This document shows, piece after piece, positions 1 through 8,812 of a DNA stretch of 64,000 bases (position 1 is its first letter; each line of letters opens with the position of its first letter). The translations under genes were made by a program, and so were the position numbers. Source of the DNA: Amycolatopsis aidingensis. GTDB taxonomy: Bacteria; Actinomycetota; Actinomycetes; Mycobacteriales; Pseudonocardiaceae. Below the pieces are notes generated by a model, which saw only the letters and a list, made by a program, of their open reading frames with translations, had not been told where the DNA came from and searched no databases. The stretch is taken from positions 6,484,001 to 6,548,000 of the forward strand of contig NZ_CP076538.1 in assembly GCF_018885265.1 (NCBI RefSeq), written 5' to 3'.

Positions 1-167
1 AGCGGATCGTAATCCAGGCTCAGTCCCTTCCCGGCCGCCTCGGTGAACTCTCGCACCGAACCAGCGTCGTCCGATCCGGCTCGCTGGTCCGCGCCGGAAC
101 AGGCCGCCGCGGTCAGGGCGAATGCTGCCACCGCGAGCGAGATCCGGCCCGTCCTCATTCTCGTCAT
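1..167 (-). CDS. Putative lipoprotein, N-terminal part (runs off the window)
   Basis: Only the first ~55 codons lie in the window. Reading from the ATG at 165-167, the protein starts MTRMRTGRISLAVAAFAL and reaches a lipobox-like LTAAAC. It therefore has a basic n-region, a short hydrophobic core and an acylatable Cys, as in an actinobacterial lipoprotein signal. The mature start (SGADQRAGSDDAGSVREF) is polar and not recognisable. The reading frame stays open to the window edge. The gene lies upstream of the metalloprotease gene's 3' end on the same strand. Function unknown; the lipoprotein assignment is inference from the signal peptide. Confidence 0.6.
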   Translation of the reverse strand, partial: MTRMRTGRISLAVAAFALTAAACSGADQRAGSDDAGSVREFTEAAGKGLSLDYDP

Positions 168-203
168 GCGTTCTGCCTCCCTTCGAAACCTGCTCGCGGC
201 CGG

Positions 204-824
204 TCAGTACTGCCGGTTGATGTGGTAGTGGTCATGCGGATGCAGCTGACGCCACTTGAGATTCTTGTTCGGAATCGGGCCTCTGAGCATCGCGCAGTCG
301 TGCGCGCCCGGCGAGTGATGACCGAGCCCCACTGTGTGGCCGATCTCGTGCAGCGCGGTCTTGCGCCGGTCCTGCCAGTCCCACGGCCCCTCGTCCAGCT
401 GCGGGTAGTCCATCGTGACCTTGGACTTGTTGCACCGGTCGCTGGAGTTCCAGTCCGCGCACTGGGCCAGGCCGCGGACGTTGCCCGGCAGATCCGCGGC
501 GAAGAAGGCGACATCGGTCCCCGGTTTGCAGTCACCGGGGTAGGCGCCACCGCGTTCCATGAAAGTGGTCATGTCGGTCGGGTCGCCGAGCTTGTCCATC
601 GCGTAGTGGACCGAGTTCTTACGCGACTGGAACCAGCCGCCCCCTACGAAGCAATAACCGTGGCTCTGACTGTCGGCCAGGTAGGTCTCCGGGAACTTGG
701 TCGCCTGAGCGCTCCCCGGGGCCACCAGCACGGTGCCCAGTGCGAGCACGGCCAGCAGCAACAGCCGTGGCATCCGGCCGGATCCGCGTCCCGCTCGCAC
801 GGGACTGGATGAGTATTCGGTCAT
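204..824 (-). CDS. Secreted zinc metalloprotease, metzincin/matrixin-like
   Basis: A 206-residue secreted protein. An N-terminal signal region with hydrophobic core LLLLAVLALGTVLVAP ends near SAQA (about residue 41). The zinc motif HEIGHTVGLGHH gives HExxHxxGxxH with H159, E160, H163 and H169, and CAML (M179) is a plausible Met-turn. Several Cys (58, 99, 122, 131, 177) may form disulfides. The ATG at 822-824 was chosen because GGGAGG lies just upstream and the signal peptide follows; a longer open frame further upstream is a shadow of the MFS gene. It probably degrades extracellular protein or peptide; the substrate is unknown. Confidence 0.8.
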   Translation of the reverse strand: MTEYSSSPVRAGRGSGRMPRLLLLAVLALGTVLVAPGSAQATKFPETYLADSQSHGYCFVGGGWFQSRKNSVHYAMDKLGDPTDMTTFMERGGAYPGDCKPGTDVAFFAADLPGNVRGLAQCADWNSSDRCNKSKVTMDYPQLDEGPWDWQDRRKTALHEIGHTVGLGHHSPGAHDCAMLRGPIPNKNLKWRQLHPHDHYHINRQY

Positions 825-898
825 CCGGTTCCTCCCAGTTTCGGATCTTGCGAGGAGGAACGTAGAAGGGCGCGCTTCGAGAACGCTTCGAATCCGCT

Positions 899-2170
899 TT
901 ACGCCCCGGCGGGCGGGCGATAGCGCCAGAACGCGGGCAGCAGGGCGACCGCGACGAGCGTGCACAGCACCACCAGGATCCCGCCGCCGCTGGTCGCCAC
1001 CGTGGTGCCCATGGCGGCACCGGCCCAGCCGTGCACCACATCGGCCAGCCGGGGGCCGCCTGCCACCACCACCGTGTTCACCCCCTGCAGCCTGCCGCGC
1101 ATCTCGTCGGTGGCCGCGGCCTGCAGGATCGCGTTGCGGAACACCATGCTGACGAAGTCGGCCACCCCGCCGAGGGCGAGGAAGAGCACCGCGAGCCAGA
1201 GGGTGCCGGCAAGCCCGAAGCCGATCATCGTGACGCCCCAGGCGCATACCGCGACGGTGACCCCGACGCCGTGCCTGCGGATCCGGGTCAGCCAGCCGGA
1301 GGCAAGGCCGCAGGCCAGCGCGCCGATCGCCATGGCCGCGTACAGCCAGCCGAGGGCGAGCCCGCCGCCCGGCGGGTCACCGAAGGTCCGCTCGGCCATC
1401 TCCGGGAACAGCGCCCTCGGCATGCCGACCACCATCGCGATGATGTCCAGCAGGAAGGAGGCCAGCAGGATCTTCTTCGCGGCCAGGTACCGGAAGCCGT
1501 CGAGGACGTCACGCAGGCCCGCGCGCCGGGCAGGGCCGTTCAGCGGCGGCAGGGCGGGCAGCAGCCGGATCACCAGCAGGGTCAGCAGCAGGGCGGCGCC
1601 GTCGAGCAGGTACAGCGTGGACAGCCCGAGCACGGGCAGCATCGCCCCGGCCGCCATCGGGCCGAAGACCAGGCCGAACAACATGGTGGTGGAGCCGAGC
1701 GCGACCGCGGAGGGCAGCAGGTCCATCGGGACGAGCCTGGCGATGATGGCACTGCGGGTCGGCAGGTTCACCGCGACGAAGGCCTGCACCATGCCGAGCA
1801 GCACCATTACCAGCCAGACCGAGTTCACCGCGAGAAAGGCCTGCGCCCACAGCAGCAGCACGCTCACCGCGATTCCGGTGTTGCTCACCAGCAGCAGCTT
1901 GCGGCGGTCCACGGTGTCGGCGATGGCGCCGCCCCACAGCCCGAAGACCAGCAGCGGGGCCAGCGCCACGGCGCTGGCCAGGCCGACGTAGCCGGAGGAG
2001 CCGGTGAGGTCGAAGACCTGTTTGGGCACCGCGACGGCGGTGAGCTGGCTGCCGACGGCGGTGACCGCGGTGGAGATCCACAGCCTGCGGAAGGCCGGGA
2101 TACGCAGCGGGCGGGTGTCCACCACGATCGAGCCGAGCCCCCGCCGTCCGGTCTCCCCCGTACCCGTCAC
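899..2170 (-). CDS. MFS transporter, MFS_3 (EntS-like) exporter family
   Basis: 423 residues with about 12 hydrophobic segments. The signature FGLWGGAIADTVDRRKLLL sits in the loop between TM2 and TM3, typical of the MFS_3 drug/siderophore-exporter group. A second positively charged loop (DEMRGRLQGVNTV) resembles the mirrored motif in the C-terminal half. The start is a GTG at 2170 with no strong Shine-Dalgarno. It is separated by about 60 bp from the start-proximal side of pdxH's 3' end. The substrate cannot be told from sequence; nothing nearby points to a siderophore pathway. Confidence 0.8.
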   Translation of the reverse strand: MTGTGETGRRGLGSIVVDTRPLRIPAFRRLWISTAVTAVGSQLTAVAVPKQVFDLTGSSGYVGLASAVALAPLLVFGLWGGAIADTVDRRKLLLVSNTGIAVSVLLLWAQAFLAVNSVWLVMVLLGMVQAFVAVNLPTRSAIIARLVPMDLLPSAVALGSTTMLFGLVFGPMAAGAMLPVLGLSTLYLLDGAALLLTLLVIRLLPALPPLNGPARRAGLRDVLDGFRYLAAKKILLASFLLDIIAMVVGMPRALFPEMAERTFGDPPGGGLALGWLYAAMAIGALACGLASGWLTRIRRHGVGVTVAVCAWGVTMIGFGLAGTLWLAVLFLALGGVADFVSMVFRNAILQAAATDEMRGRLQGVNTVVVAGGPRLADVVHGWAGAAMGTTVATSGGGILVVLCTLVAVALLPAFWRYRPPAGA

Positions 2171-2228
2171 GACGGCGGAGCTTAGCCCCGCTAACTACCC
2201 CGGCGCACCCCTTTTTCCGCTGCTGTGG

Positions 2229-2918
2229 TCAGGGGGCGACGCGCTCCAGGCGCCAGCCGTCCTCGGTGCGCAGGTAGCGCAGGCGGTCGTGCATGCGGTC
2301 CTGCCGCCCCTGCCAGAACTCGACCAGGTCGGGGCGGATCCGCCAGCCACCCCAGTGCGGCGGGAACGGCACCTGCTCCACGTCGGCGAACCGGCGTTGC
2401 ACGCTGTGCAGCGCGTTGTCCAGCTCACGCCGGCCGGATACCACCCGCGACTGCGGGGAGGCCCAGGCACCCAGCTGGGAGCCGCGCGGCCGGGATGCCC
2501 AGTAAGCGGCGGTCTCCTTGACATCCACCTTCTCCACCTCGCCGCGCACGGTCACCTGCCGGTGCAGCGCGTACCAGGGGAAGGTCACCGAGGCGTACCG
2601 GGTGGCGGTCAGGTCGTGGCTCTTGGCCGAGGTGTAGTTGGTGTAGAAGACGACCCCGCGGGCGTCCAGCCCCTTGCACAGCACGGTGCGCGAGGATGGC
2701 CGCCCCTCGGCGTCGGCGGTGGCGAGCACCATGGCGTTCGGCTCGGCGACCCCGGCGGAGACCGCCTGGTCCAGCCAGTGCTGTAGCTGCTCGGTCCAGG
2801 TCTCGGCCAGCGCCGCCTCCTCCAGCGGCTCGCTCTCGTAGGAGACCCGCATACCGGGCAGGCACAAGGCCAGGTCGCCGCGGTCGCCCATCGTGTCCAC
2901 GTCGTCGAACTCCGGCAT
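2229..2918 (-). CDS. pdxH: Pyridoxamine 5'-phosphate oxidase
   Basis: Oxidises PNP/PMP to PLP with FMN and O2. The 229-residue length matches the family. Visible family blocks are RTVLCKGLDARGVVFYTNY (FMN and substrate binding), ASVTFPWYALHRQVTVRGEV, and the C-terminal RIRPDLVEFWQGR / HDRLRY blocks that carry the PLP-contacting Arg/His residues. The ATG start is preceded by GGAGG at about 8 bp. The upstream TetR gene is on the same strand with a ~110-bp gap. Assignment is secure by motif content. Confidence 0.93.
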   Translation of the reverse strand: MPEFDDVDTMGDRGDLALCLPGMRVSYESEPLEEAALAETWTEQLQHWLDQAVSAGVAEPNAMVLATADAEGRPSSRTVLCKGLDARGVVFYTNYTSAKSHDLTATRYASVTFPWYALHRQVTVRGEVEKVDVKETAAYWASRPRGSQLGAWASPQSRVVSGRRELDNALHSVQRRFADVEQVPFPPHWGGWRIRPDLVEFWQGRQDRMHDRLRYLRTEDGWRLERVAP

Positions 2919-3029
2919 GCTCGCCTACCTCCGCACCCGCCCACGGCGTTTCTGGCCCCTCTATTCCGCGAAGGTAGGCCCTGCCTGCCTGGCGGGGAAA
3001 CCTCCTGAACGGTGATAACCACCACCCGA

Positions 3030-3653
3030 TCAGCCGGGCTCGCGCATGATCGCCGCCAGCATCACCCCCTTGATCTCGGCCGCGATCTCGGCGACCGGCC
3101 ACGGCGGGGTGCGCGCCTGCCACTCCCGCAGCAGCCCGGTGACCGCCCCGACCAGCGCAATCGCGGTCAGCCGGTAGTCCCGAGCCGGGGCGAACCCCTG
3201 CTGTGCGGCCTGCGCCGCCTCGGCGCCGATGAACTCGGCCCAGCGCAGTACCCACTCCTGGTGCTGCCGCTCCAGCCGGGGGCTGACGCCGACCGCCTCC
3301 ACGTAGTTCAGCCGCGGCAGCCGGGGGTCCCCGGTCACGGTGGCGACGAAGGCGTCCACCAGCGCGCCGATCCTGCCCGCGGGGCCGATGTCCGCGCCCA
3401 GCCCGGCCACCACCCCGCTCACCCGCGCCATGGCCAGCTCGTTGATCCGCCCGTGCAGGGTCAGCAGCAGGTCCTCCTTGGCCGCGAACTCCTCGTAGAA
3501 GTTGCGGGTGGACACCCCCGCCCGGCGGCACAGCGTGGCGATCTTGGTCGCCTGATACCCGGTCGAGGTGAACTCCGCGAGCGCGGCCTCCAGTAGCCGT
3601 TCCCGCCGTTCGGCCCGGCGCTGGTCCACCCGGACCCCGCCATATGTACGCAC
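3030..3653 (-). CDS. TetR-family transcriptional regulator
   Basis: About 207 residues. The N-terminal HTH reads RRERLLEAALAEF...GYQATKIATLCRRAGVSTRNFYEEFAAKEDLL, a canonical TetR_N domain. The C-terminal ligand domain is not recognisable to subgroup. I chose the GTG at 3651-3653 (VRTYGGVRVDQ) because AAAGGAG lies about 6 bp upstream; a longer in-frame start at 3740 would cover the promoter region. It is divergent from the lipase gene at 3758, so it is the obvious candidate regulator of that gene and of itself. Confidence 0.82.
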   Translation of the reverse strand: MRTYGGVRVDQRRAERRERLLEAALAEFTSTGYQATKIATLCRRAGVSTRNFYEEFAAKEDLLLTLHGRINELAMARVSGVVAGLGADIGPAGRIGALVDAFVATVTGDPRLPRLNYVEAVGVSPRLERQHQEWVLRWAEFIGAEAAQAAQQGFAPARDYRLTAIALVGAVTGLLREWQARTPPWPVAEIAAEIKGVMLAAIMREPG

Positions 3654-3681
3654 CCTGCCGCTCCTTTTCTGGTCACCACCG

Positions 3682-3737
3682 TTGCCGGATTGAGCCGTTC
3701 GGCCTATATTGTGGTAATCGCTGTGACCACTGTAGTT
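3682..3737 (+). promoter_or_regulatory. Divergent tetR/lipase promoter with inverted repeat
   Basis: TTGCCG (3682-3687) and TATATT (3705-3710) are spaced 17 bp and form a plausible sigma-70-type promoter toward the lipase. Just downstream, GTGGT (3711-3715) pairs with ACCAC (3726-3730), a small interrupted inverted repeat of the kind TetR regulators bind. Promoter strength and regulator binding are inferred only. Confidence 0.4.
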
Positions 3738-3757
3738 CACATCACTCGGAGAGCATC

Positions 3758-4972
3758 ATGGCTCGTCGTCTGCTCGTCCCGCTGTTGCTGATCGTGACGC
3801 TCTGCGGCGGCACCGCCGTCGCCGCGCCAGCGCAGGCCGCCCCGGCCCCGCCCACACCGGCGCAGGACCCCTTCTACCGGCCCCCGGACCCGCTGCCACC
3901 CGGCGCACCCGGCGAGATCCTGCGCCAGCGCCGGGTGGAGGTGTTCGCCGAACCACTGCGGGTGCTGCCGGCCCCGGTGCGGGCCTGGCAGCTGCTGTAC
4001 CGCTCCACCTCGGCCACCGGGCAGCCGAACGCGGTCTCCGGCACCCTGCTGGTGCCACCGGTGCCGTGGACCGAAGGTCCGCGCCCGCTGGTCACCTATG
4101 CGGTGGGTACGCACGGGATCGGGGACCAGTGCGCCCCGTCCTACCGGCTGCGCACCGGCACCGAGAACGAGATCGCGCTGATCGCGCAGGCCCTGCTCAA
4201 GGGCTGGGCTGTGGTGCTGACCGACTACGAGGGCCTTGGCACCCCTGGCACGCACACCTACACCGCGGGACGTTCCGCTGGCCACGCGATGCTGGACGCT
4301 GCCCGCGCCGCGCAGCGGCTCGGGGCTGCCGGGCTGAGCGCGGACGGTCCGGTCGGCGTGTTCGGCTACTCCCAGGGCGGGCAGGCCGCGGCCTTCGCCG
4401 CCGAACTGCAACCCGGTTACGCCCCGGACCTGCGGCTGGTCGGCGCGGCCCCCGGCGGGGTGCCTGCCGACCTGGCCGAGGTCGCCAGGTTCAACGACGG
4501 CGGCCCGGCGTTCGGCCTTGTCGCCGGGGCCGCGCTCGGGTTGGCAACGGCCTACCCCGAGGTGCCCTTCGAGGAGATCCTGAACGACCGCGGGCGCAGG
4601 CTGATGGACCGGATCCGGGAGGCCTGCGTCATCGAGCTGGGAGCCGCGGCGCCGTTCACCCGGCTGAACGACCTGGTCACCCTGCCGGACCCGCTCGAGC
4701 ACCCGCGCTGGCGGGCCACGCTCGCCGAGAACCGGGCGGGCGGGCAGCGGCCGAGCGCGCCGGTGCTGCTGTACCACGCGGCCTTCGACGAGCTGATCCC
4801 CTACGCCACCGGCCGGAAGCTGCTCGCAAGGTACTGCGAGCTCGGCAGCACCGTGCAGTGGAAGACCATCCCGCTGGCCGAGCACATCACCGGAGTCGCC
4901 GTCGGCGGGCCGATCGCGATGGAATGGCTCGGCGCACGGTTCGCGGGCGAACCGGCCCGCAACTCCTGCTGA
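3758..4972 (+). CDS. Secreted lipase/esterase, LIP family (alpha/beta hydrolase)
   Basis: 404 residues. A Sec signal peptide (MARRLLVPLLLIVTLCGGTA, cleavage after AQA) precedes the mature protein. The nucleophile elbow GVFGYSQGGQAA carries the catalytic Ser. FDELIPYATG and AEHITGVAVGG fit the later Asp and His positions of secretory LIP-type lipases (PF03583). The ATG at 3758 has GGAGAG upstream; an earlier in-frame start at 3644 would disrupt the signal peptide. It is divergently arranged with a TetR gene and ends in a strong hairpin. Acyl-chain specificity is unknown. Confidence 0.88.
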   Translation: MARRLLVPLLLIVTLCGGTAVAAPAQAAPAPPTPAQDPFYRPPDPLPPGAPGEILRQRRVEVFAEPLRVLPAPVRAWQLLYRSTSATGQPNAVSGTLLVPPVPWTEGPRPLVTYAVGTHGIGDQCAPSYRLRTGTENEIALIAQALLKGWAVVLTDYEGLGTPGTHTYTAGRSAGHAMLDAARAAQRLGAAGLSADGPVGVFGYSQGGQAAAFAAELQPGYAPDLRLVGAAPGGVPADLAEVARFNDGGPAFGLVAGAALGLATAYPEVPFEEILNDRGRRLMDRIREACVIELGAAAPFTRLNDLVTLPDPLEHPRWRATLAENRAGGQRPSAPVLLYHAAFDELIPYATGRKLLARYCELGSTVQWKTIPLAEHITGVAVGGPIAMEWLGARFAGEPARNSC

Positions 4973-4977
4973 GGACG

Positions 4978-5008
4978 GGCTGGGGCCGGGATATTTCCGG
5001 CCCCAGCC
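4978..5008 (+). terminator. Hairpin terminator after the lipase gene
   Basis: A perfect 12-bp inverted repeat, GGCTGGGGCCGG (4978-4989) and CCGGCCCCAGCC (4997-5008) with a 7-nt AT-rich loop, begins 5 bp after the lipase stop. There is no U-tract, as is common in actinobacteria. Confidence 0.65.
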
Positions 5009-5187
5009 GAAAGCGGGCTGAATCGTTCTCGTAATCGTGACCGAAAGCACCACTTGTTCCTGTTGCTACCGACTGGTTCGAGGAGCACTGTTTGGTGACA
5101 CCGTGCGCGGATGCGCGCCACCTGCGTCGCCCCCGCACGGGCCACCACCACCTGCCGGGGAACGCGCGCAGTGAAAGGCCTCCTCCA

Positions 5188-6348
5188 GTGACTACGTCAG
5201 CGCCTGTCTCGAACAGTCAGACCACGACGCCTGCAGGTCAGCCGGACGATGACTTCCGTCCTGGCCTGGAAGGTGTCGTCGCGGCCCGCACCGAGATCGC
5301 CGAACCCGACCGGGACGGTGGTGCCCTGCGGTACCGGGGTGTCGATATCGAGGACCTCGCGGGCAAGGTGTCCTTCGGCGACGTCTGGGGGCTGCTCGTC
5401 GACGGCCGCTTCGGCCACGGCCTGCCGCCCGCCGAGGCGTTCCCGATCCCGGTGCACACCGGCGACGTGCGGGTGGACGTGCAGGCCGCGCTGGCCATGC
5501 TCGCGCCGATCTGGGGCTACCAGCCGCTGCTGGACATCTCCGATGAGGACGCGCGCGACCAGCTGGCCCGCGCCTCGGTGATGGCACTGTCCTACGTGGC
5601 CCAGTCCGCCCGCGGGATCGGGCAGCCCGCGGTGCCGCAGTCCAGGGTGGACGAGGCGAGCTCGATCACCGAGCGGTTCCTGGTGCGCTGGCGCGGCGAC
5701 CCGGACCCCGCGCACGTCAAGGCGCTGGACGCGTACTGGGTGTCCGCCGCCGAACACGGCCTGAACGCCTCCACCTTCACCGCGCGGGTGATCGCATCCA
5801 CCGGCGCGGATGTCGCGGCCTGCCTCTCCGGCGCGATCGGCGCGATGTCCGGGCCGCTGCACGGCGGCGCCCCGGCCAGGGTGCTGCCGATGATCGCCGA
5901 GGTGGAGCAGACCGGGGACGCCCGCGCCGTGGTCAAGGGCATCCTGGACCGCAAGGAGCGGCTGATGGGCTTCGGGCACCGCGTGTACCGGGCCGAGGAC
6001 CCCAGGGCCAGGGCGCTGCGCCGCACCTGCCGCGAGCTCGGCGCCGAGCGCTACGAGGTGGCCGCCGCGCTGGAGCAGGCGGCACTGGCCGAGCTGCGCG
6101 AGCGCCGCCCGGACCGGGCGATCGAGACCAACGTCGAGTTCTGGGCCGCGGTGATCCTGGACTTCGCCAAGGTGCCGCCGCACATGATGCCCGCGATGTT
6201 CACCTCGGCCCGTACCGCGGGCTGGGCCGCGCACATCCTGGAGCAGAAGCGGACCGGCAGGCTGGTCCGCCCCTCGGCGACCTACGTCGGCCCCGCCCCG
6301 CGCAGGCCGGACGAGGTCGAGGGCTGGGAGAACGTCGAACTGCTGTGA
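5188..6348 (+). CDS. citA: Citrate synthase 2
   Basis: Condenses oxaloacetate and acetyl-CoA. The protein closely follows mycobacterial CitA from DFRPGLEGVVAARTEIAEPD onward, with the citrate-synthase signature block GFGHRVYRAEDPRARALR and the earlier His in SAAEHGLNASTFTARV and GPLHGGAP. The C-terminal part has the substrate-binding Arg/Asp region (NVEFWAAVILDFAKVP). GTG at 5188 gives the homologue-like N-terminus. An alternative GTG at 5095 with GAGGAG 9 bp upstream would add about 31 residues and cannot be excluded. Its 3' end overlaps the convergent tetR by 67 bp. Confidence 0.9.
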   Translation: MTTSAPVSNSQTTTPAGQPDDDFRPGLEGVVAARTEIAEPDRDGGALRYRGVDIEDLAGKVSFGDVWGLLVDGRFGHGLPPAEAFPIPVHTGDVRVDVQAALAMLAPIWGYQPLLDISDEDARDQLARASVMALSYVAQSARGIGQPAVPQSRVDEASSITERFLVRWRGDPDPAHVKALDAYWVSAAEHGLNASTFTARVIASTGADVAACLSGAIGAMSGPLHGGAPARVLPMIAEVEQTGDARAVVKGILDRKERLMGFGHRVYRAEDPRARALRRTCRELGAERYEVAAALEQAALAELRERRPDRAIETNVEFWAAVILDFAKVPPHMMPAMFTSARTAGWAAHILEQKRTGRLVRPSATYVGPAPRRPDEVEGWENVELL

Positions 6349-6974
6349 GCGAGGAACTCCGCCACCGCCGGATCGTGGGCCGCGGTGGCGGAGATCATGG
6401 CCACCAGCTGGTCGACCAGCCAGCCGTCCAGCTCGGCCCTGGCGGGGTTGCCCTCCTGTAGCCAGGTGAGCAACGCCCCCTCGACCACCGCCGTCCAGCA
6501 GCGCAGGGTGACCAGCAGCAGCGGGGACGGCTCGCCGATCCCGGTGTGCTCGAGGATCAGCTCCACCGCCCGGTTGCGCACCCGGTCCACCACGGCGTCG
6601 GTCTCCGATGTCGCCACCACCGACCCGCTGCGCAGCAGCGCGATGTACCCGGCGCGGTACTCGTCGGCCACCGCGATCAGCCCGCGGACCGAGGCGCGCA
6701 GCCGCTCCAGCGGCGGGGCCTGTTCCTCGTGCCGGGCCAGCCGGTCGATCAGGCCGTCGGTCACCGAGCGCAGCGCGGCCAGGTGCAGCTCGCGGATGTT
6801 GGCGAAGTAGCGGTAGAACAGCGGCCTGGACACCCCGGCCACGGCTACGATGTCGTCCACCGACACCCGCTCCGGCGGCTGGCTGCTGAACAGCTCCAGC
6901 GCCGCCGCGATCAGCTGCTCCCGCCGGGCCGATGGCGACATCCGGCGGGGCGGGTGTACCCGGCCGCCGCTCAC
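6282..6974 (-). CDS. TetR-family regulator coupled to the EphD-like gene
   Basis: About 230 residues. The HTH region is SARREQLIAAALELF...PERVSVDDIVAVAGVSRPLFYRYFANIRELHLAAL, a clear TetR_N. The GTG at 6974 overlaps the TGA of the upstream hydrolase/dehydrogenase gene (GTGA), so translation is probably coupled; an ATG at 6941 is an alternative start. The C-terminus overlaps the citA 3' end on the other strand. It likely controls the operon through the tandem operator at 8697-8724. Confidence 0.82.
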   Translation of the reverse strand: MSGGRVHPPRRMSPSARREQLIAAALELFSSQPPERVSVDDIVAVAGVSRPLFYRYFANIRELHLAALRSVTDGLIDRLARHEEQAPPLERLRASVRGLIAVADEYRAGYIALLRSGSVVATSETDAVVDRVRNRAVELILEHTGIGEPSPLLLVTLRCWTAVVEGALLTWLQEGNPARAELDGWLVDQLVAMISATAAHDPAVAEFLAHSSSTFSQPSTSSGLRGAGPT

Positions 6975-8701
6975 TTCGGGCTGGGGTCCAGTCTGGCCGC
7001 GGCGCGCAGCAGGCCGGGAGTCAGCCTGGACAGCACCAGCGCGGCCTTCGCCTCCGGTGTGGACGGTGCCAGCGCGGTGTTGCGCTCCACCGCGCGGAGG
7101 ATGTCCCGCGCCACCCTCTCCGGGCCGAACCCGCGCCGGGCGTAAAGCCGGGTCGTGGAGTCCTGCCTGCGCCGCTGCTCGGCCTCGTCCACCCCGGCGA
7201 ACCGGGTGCTCGCGGTGATCCCGGTGCGCACGATGCCAGGGCAGACCGCGCTCACCCCGATGCGCTGTCCTGCCAGCTCGGCCCGCAGGCACTCGCTCAG
7301 GGTCAGTACCGCGGACTTGGTGGTGGCGTAGGCGGAGAGGATCCTGGACGGCAGGTACGCGGCGGCCGAGGCGACGTTCACGATATGTCCGCCCTCGGCG
7401 CGGTCCACCATCTGCTCGGCGAAGGCCCGGCAGCCGTGGATCACGCCCCACAGGTTGACGTCGATGATCCGCTGCCAGTCCTCCTCCGTGGTGTCCAGAA
7501 AGGACCCGGAGAGCCCGATACCCGCGTTGTTCACAACGATGTCCGGCACTCCGTGCTCGTCTCGCACCCGCGCGGCGAAGGCACGCATCTGCTCGCCGTC
7601 CGCTGAGTCCACTATGTACTCCGCGGCGACGGCACCGAGGCTGCGCGCCCGCTTGGCGGTCTCCGCGACGCCCTCGGCGTTGACATCGGTGAGCACCACG
7701 TCCGCACCCTGCTCGGCGAAGGCCAGCGCGGTGGCCCTGCCGATCCCGCTACCCGCTCCCGTGACCACCACCAGCCGGTCGGGGAACCGGTGCTTGTTCC
7801 CGCCGTCCACCACGCGGATCCGGCGCAGGGTCCGGGTTTCCGTGCCGTGCTCAACGTGGTCGATCAGCTCGGCCGCGGCCCCGGCCACCACGGCGGGTTT
7901 GGACCTGGCGATCCAGTGCCCGCCGTTGAGGTGGCGCACCCGCAGGTCCGGCACCCAGCGCTGGATCTCGGTCTGCAACGGGATGCTGACGTACCGGTCG
8001 GCGGTTGGCGCGAGCACCTGCACCGGGATGTCGGTGCCGCGCGGGCGCGGCCTGCGCATCCTGGACAGCATGTTCGCGCGGTAGAGCTGGATTCCGCGTA
8101 CCCCGTCCGAGGTCAGCGGGTTCGGCTCGGCAGGCTCCAGCGCGGCGATCACCCTGCGGGCAAGGCCGAGGCGCCAGGCCAGCTCGGGGATCAGCGGCAG
8201 CTGGAAGAAGCCGATGTAGCCGGAGTGCAGGAACTGGCTGAGCGCGTTGCGCAGCGCGCGTGGCCGCGGCCGCAGCTGGGCGCGGAACCAGGCGCCCGCG
8301 TGGTCGAGACAGGGTCCGGACATCGAGGTGTAGGAGGCCACCCTGCCGCGCAGCCACTCCCCGGTGACCGCGTGCCAGGTCTGGATCGAGCCCCAGTCGT
8401 GCGCGAGCAGGTGCACCGGGCGGTCCGGGCTGACCGCGGCGACCACCGCGGCCAGGTCCTCGGCCAGCTGGTCGAGCCGGTAGGCGGCGCGCCGCTTCGG
8501 CTTGTCCGACTCACCCGCGCCACGCACGTCGTAGACCACGACCCGGAAGCGGTCCGCGAGTTCGGCGACCACGCCGTCCCACATCGAGCCGTTGTCCGGG
8601 TAGCCGTGCACACAGACCACCACCGGCGCGTCCGCGGGCCCGCTGGTCCGCACCGCGAGGCGGACGCCGTCACTCGCCGTCACCCAGCTCTTAGTAGACA
8701 C
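6971..8701 (-). CDS. ephD: EphD-like fusion: alpha/beta hydrolase (epoxide hydrolase type) plus short-chain dehydrogenase
   Basis: A 576-residue two-domain protein. Residues ~1-280 are an alpha/beta hydrolase, with oxyanion motif HGYPDN, nucleophile elbow LLAHDWGSIQ (Asp nucleophile, as in epoxide hydrolases) and a late His in NGGHWIARS. Residues ~305-576 are an SDR, with VTGAGSGIG cofactor loop, NNAG, catalytic Ser region VNVASAAA and YATTK. The same fusion order occurs in mycobacterial EphD, reported to act on mycolic-acid-related substrates. Pseudonocardiaceae lack mycolates, so the substrate here must differ or is unknown. The GTG start at 8701 lies inside the first operator half. Confidence 0.85.
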   Translation of the reverse strand: MSTKSWVTASDGVRLAVRTSGPADAPVVVCVHGYPDNGSMWDGVVAELADRFRVVVYDVRGAGESDKPKRRAAYRLDQLAEDLAAVVAAVSPDRPVHLLAHDWGSIQTWHAVTGEWLRGRVASYTSMSGPCLDHAGAWFRAQLRPRPRALRNALSQFLHSGYIGFFQLPLIPELAWRLGLARRVIAALEPAEPNPLTSDGVRGIQLYRANMLSRMRRPRPRGTDIPVQVLAPTADRYVSIPLQTEIQRWVPDLRVRHLNGGHWIARSKPAVVAGAAAELIDHVEHGTETRTLRRIRVVDGGNKHRFPDRLVVVTGAGSGIGRATALAFAEQGADVVLTDVNAEGVAETAKRARSLGAVAAEYIVDSADGEQMRAFAARVRDEHGVPDIVVNNAGIGLSGSFLDTTEEDWQRIIDVNLWGVIHGCRAFAEQMVDRAEGGHIVNVASAAAYLPSRILSAYATTKSAVLTLSECLRAELAGQRIGVSAVCPGIVRTGITASTRFAGVDEAEQRRRQDSTTRLYARRGFGPERVARDILRAVERNTALAPSTPEAKAALVLSRLTPGLLRAAARLDPSPK

Positions 8702-8724
8702 GATGTCATGTTAGACAGTTTGTC
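8697..8724. promoter_or_regulatory. Tandem palindromic operator upstream of the ephD-tetR operon
   Basis: Two perfect GACA-N3-TGTC palindromes, at 8697-8707 and 8714-8724, are centred 17 bp apart between the EphD-like start and the divergent ABC transporter. Tandem half-sites at this spacing suit a TetR dimer pair. The co-transcribed TetR is the likely ligand. Binding is inference. Confidence 0.5.
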
Positions 8725-8812
8725 AATAACGCCTGTCCACCGTTCGATGGACAGCCGGATTCCATCCGCCGGTCGTCCCGCGCGGGCGGCCCGGTCGCGC
8801 AGGATCGGGGAC

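Noticed and set aside
1031..2185. Long open frame opposite the MFS gene
   Set aside because: Low-complexity Gln/His/Arg composition and full overlap with the well-supported MFS gene show a GC-rich antisense shadow.
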